Assembly (NCBI RefSeq): GCF_963422355.1
Contig: NC_085095.1
Span: forward strand, 1,763,268 to 1,827,267
Direction: 5' to 3'
From: Corticium candelabrum
Taxonomy: Eukaryota; Porifera; Homoscleromorpha; Homosclerophorida; Plakinidae
DNA: 64,000 nt
Below the pieces are notes generated by a model that worked only from the letters and a program-made list of their open reading frames with translations, was not told the origin of the DNA and made no database searches. The translations under genes and the position numbers were made by a program. Positions 60,621 through 64,000 of the stretch are shown here, piece by piece; the first letter of the stretch is position 1, and each line of letters begins with the position of its first letter.

Positions 60621-63600
60621 ATGAATCATCAGATCAGACAAAGATCCGTTTTTGCTGACTTTCTTTGTGTGACTTTGCTACTGCATGTTGCTGTTTCTAG
60701 CAACTCGACTTGTCGGACCACCGATTCGAAGTCTCTGCACGGCTTTGTCTGTTCCGGTCTGTTTGTCAAGAGAACGGTGCGTTGAGCGCGGGAGCGCATC
60801 GGGCGACGGGTAGAATTTGGAGTATCGCTGCGCCTGCGACTCGCTCTGCGACCCCCGTGGCGACTGCTGTGACGGAGTGGAAAGCCGTCCAGTCCGTCTG
60901 CCGTCTGATCTCGAGGTAAGACTGTGTGTATGGCATCGTCTCTAATGTTTCACGAGGTTTTGTTGTAAATAAGCGAAGCGTTCTGTGCCATTTTTGCCCG
61001 GAAGTATGACGCGGCGGGGGTCTGGCTACGCGAGACTAACACCGCATGATGCGACATGCAATATAATATAATGCTTTCGTTGGAATTCAATAGTTTATAC
61101 GTACCACTAAATGCAAATAACAATTAACTGTGGAACAACTAAATGTAGCCAATTTGTGACAATAATTACATTGATTTTAAGCGTTTACGTGCACGTCATA
61201 AATTCTTGGTCAGACACAGTAAGAAACGTGCGCTAGATATATTCGCCCGCAACGTCCGGGTAATATAAACAACACGCATGCTCTTGACGTCTTTCCAAAC
61301 AAAAATATATAACTGAACGTCGATCAGCCGGTCTAGAGGTCTTGATTGCGACTGACGAAAGCAGTTGGTGTTTGTGAGCGTATGAAATCAAAATGGATCG
61401 CGTGAAACAAGGCACTCGAGTGGCAATTCAAAAGGACAAGTATGAATGTAGGGTAACCTTTTCTTTACGTAAGAGCACTGTGTATGAAGAAACGCTGCTC
61501 CAATAATGCATGTTGAAATACCTGAGGTGAGAGTAAATACCGTACTACGCGTAAGTACAATCTCTTGCTTAAATCGACTAATTCCAGAAGAGAGAGCAAT
61601 TATAGGTTTGTGCTTCTATATATTAATGATAATATTATGTTGACACAATGACGCATATGTAAAGTGGGGTTTGAGATTCATCATTGCAGTGAGATTTCCC
61701 ATATTGGTGTTATAGGACTTAACGTTCGCACCTTGTCATTCTAAGTCGACTCGGTGGATTGAACTGTGTATACGATGGCATATTTCACGGTTTGTTTTCC
61801 AAAAATTAGGAAAATGTGGAAAAGACATTCGGTGCTCGTCAGTTTGTTGTAATCTATAGGGCTACATGTGTGTACAACTGAGATCTAAGCGATATCACAA
61901 ACCACTACACATTTCAAATATAGTTTCTACCATTTCTATATATTTATCTGATTTATCTATACTTTACTGATGCGTGTCATCCGCAATTCAGGACGAGGTT
62001 TACATGTTACTTGCGTGAATCAATCAAGTTCTCTAAAGATGCCTACAACTGATCCAGATCCAACATTTCATATCTTTAGAGACTCTCCCTGCGGCTTCTA
62101 CATGAGATCAACGGTTTCTAAAAAGTGGAATTCTGACGACGCCAGCGAATTGATCAGACAAAATGCGAAAACGTCAATACGTCACTGCACGTTTCCAATG
62201 CTGCGTCGGTGACGCCCGTCATGTACCACACGAGATATAACCTACAGGAACGTCTACTGTGCCGTCTGCAATCACGAAAACACCAGCGACTACGTTCACT
62301 GGCAAGCACAGCTCTACTGTAACGTCGGCGATCAAGATATAAAGATATTCAAAGACAGTATTACGCTAAACAAAGTAGAACAATACTGCAGTATCGATAA
62401 ATTCTTTTCACCAAAAATCAAACCCAGACTTCTAGATCCTCTTCGCCCTTGCATAGCTACATCCCTTATCGACCAATGTTTACCCTACAGCAACCGTTCG
62501 TCACTAGATGAATACAACTGCCGGAAAAGACTCTGCGAGTCCTACAATGATTACATCTTTCAACCTCCATTTGAACCCTACTTCAGGAACATCGACTGCG
62601 CACTGTGTAATAACTTTCACGTCGATGAACTAAGTTGTGAAAAGCAACAGAATCGTCATCATATGATTACGGGGAATAGTAATAAATAACTCATTTCTCG
62701 CATTTCTGAGTTTCAGTGGGAGCGGAAAAATGTCGTTCGAAGCGTTTCACACGACGACCGTTTTTTAAGCGATGTCAAGTCGGACAGGTCTTTGACACGA
62801 CAAGAATGCAGTGTGTAGATCTTGTTTGTTCTCCAGGTTTCCATCTAGACCGACCAGTCTGTCAACCATCCCTACCAATTGCGGTATTGGTCCAGTTCAC
62901 TTTACTTTTTAACGCAACTCGAGGACAACTCGAGAACATTAATACTGGTCCTTCTCTTCGAGACAAACTCTAAAGAAGCACTAAAAAACCTGTTGGTCAA
63001 CGCATCTGTAAAACGAGAGGGCATCTCTTTCATCAACTCCTGTCTAGTAATAACCCCTTTACTTGAAGTGCTCAACAACGACAACCCGATTGCACAAATA
63101 GAAGCAACAATCAGAAAATTCTGTTCCATTGCGCTGGAATTTGGTTCAAATCCGCTCGCTCTGTGACTGTCAGTATCGCCACATCAAGTGCTGTTAATCA
63201 CTTGGAGTGTGACGCATACATCGCCATCAAAGAATTGGAGTACAAAATCCTTACCAACAAATCCCTCCTTTACACCACCAGCAACACTCTCCTGCAACCC
63301 TCAGACTACGTCCTCTCAAACGGCACCATCATACATTCGATGCAACCAAAACAATCAAAGTTACACGAACAACATGACGACCTTTTTCGACGGTTGGTAC
63401 TACGCCAAACCCATGCACTTCCTCTTGCCGTCGCCTCCGCTTTCCTCGTCTTCTCCGGCGCTTCTCCCTTCGTCACCTACATCCTCTTTGAAGAAATCCG
63501 AACTCTGCACCAAAAATATACGATGAACTATGGACTCGCTATTGCCACTTCACAGTTGCTCTTCATTGTTGCACCCGTAATGACACCAAACCAGAACGTA

Positions 63601-64000
63601 TGCACGGCGATAGGAGTGTGTCTTCACTACTCCTTGCTCTGTCCATTCACTTGGTCGAGCGTCGATCTTGGCGACCTACCAGGTCAAGACGTTCGTCTTT
63701 CGTCGTTGTTACGCGATACGCAGTCAAAGCAATCGCAGTCTAGCACTTACACACTTTATTGTCTCTACGGATGAAGAGCTCCGTTCGTTATGTCGTTAAC
63801 TGCTCTCATTTTGGATCAGAAGGCCGACATTGATATCTACTTCGCCAGCAGCTACATGTGTTGGCTGCAACCCGAAGACGCTAGTGTCGCACGTTGCCTT
63901 TGTGGCATCCGCCTCCGTCATGTTGGCGTACAATCTCGTTGCTTTCGTTTTTGTCACGTTTCCATCTGTCGTCTGTCTGCGGGATCCGCCGCTCGCAGTG
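60621..64000 (+). pseudogene. Receptor array copy 6: decayed SMB / 7TM receptor, cut by window end
   Basis: Exon 1 remnant 60621-60915 keeps the MNHQIRQRSVF start but a 1-bp deletion near 60738 (CTGCACGG versus CTGCCACGG) shifts the somatomedin B frame. Exon 2 remnant starts at 61992 after CAG. It has a frameshift near 62160, an insertion by 62225, a TAA created near 62687, a further shift in a T run near 62762, a stop near 62971, another shift near 63340 and a TGG-to-TGA change at 63772. Homology continues to the last base, at AGSAARS after TM5. It groups with copy 5 (GPSLRDKL; ATSSAVNHLECDAY). Clearly non-functional. Confidence 0.85.
60997..61038. mobile_element. Solo arm of the fold-back element seen at 643-741
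   Basis: CCCGGAAGTATGACGCGGCG and GGGTCTGGCTACGCGAGACTA match the right arm at 698-741 with a few changes. The other arm is absent. It lies in the intron of copy 6. Confidence 0.55.

Noticed and set aside
61393..61460. Short start-like frame beginning MDRVKQGTRVAIQKDKYEC
   Set aside because: Too short, within the intron of a decayed receptor copy, and no continuation found; left unassigned.

Overview
This is nuclear DNA from an invertebrate animal. Genes are split by GT-AG introns, several only 56-58 bp long, and two introns in one gene are GC-AG. Microsatellites are abundant and there are many small transposons. The gene set (CAMSAP with its CKK domain, a DPY19-type C-mannosyltransferase, a CS-domain cytochrome b5 reductase, somatomedin B/7TM receptors) is animal. 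The compact genes and divergent sequences suggest an early-branching, sponge-like animal, but that is inference and I cannot name a species.

Left part (1-20304), mostly single-copy genes: the 3' end of a DPY19-like gene (+, 234-1128); an unrecognised single-exon gene (-, 1209-2129) sharing a 293-bp divergent promoter, which holds a perfect RFX X-box match, with a complete 10-exon CAMSAP/Patronin gene (+, 2423-11369); a stretch of remnants (an ilvC/ketol-acid reductoisomerase-like fragment at about 12378-12582, nested hAT-type elements at 13323-14264, a solo hAT-type end near 15703, a CA tract of about 260 bp); and a CYB5R4-like reductase gene (+, 16357-20304) with an N-myristoylation-type start instead of the cytochrome b5 domain.

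Right part (20305-64000), a tandem array: six copies of a two-exon receptor gene. Each has a signal peptide and somatomedin B domain in exon 1, and a Cys-rich ectodomain with a 7TM domain of the Methuselah-like/adhesion (family B) type in exon 2. Copies 2, 3, 4 and 5 are open. Copy 1 is broken by one in-frame TGA. Copy 6 is heavily decayed and runs off the window. The repeat unit carries extra, internally deleted copies of the neighbouring CYB5R4 3' exons, so the founding duplication reached into that gene. Unit 3 is a mosaic: its 5' half resembles units 1-2 and its 3' half and flank match unit 4 closely. Between copies 4 and 5 lies about 8 kb of later insertions: a Tc1/mariner DD34E element, an inverted piece of the array flank, a second Tc1 fragment, and a multi-exon piggyBac-like gene on the minus strand. 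A decayed reverse transcriptase sits between copies 5 and 6.

Functional reading: the array looks like birth-and-death evolution of a surface receptor family. Shared, conserved upstream DNA in all units suggests related regulation. The single-copy genes serve microtubule minus-end control (CAMSAP), ER tryptophan C-mannosylation (DPY19) and NAD(P)H-dependent redox (CYB5R4).
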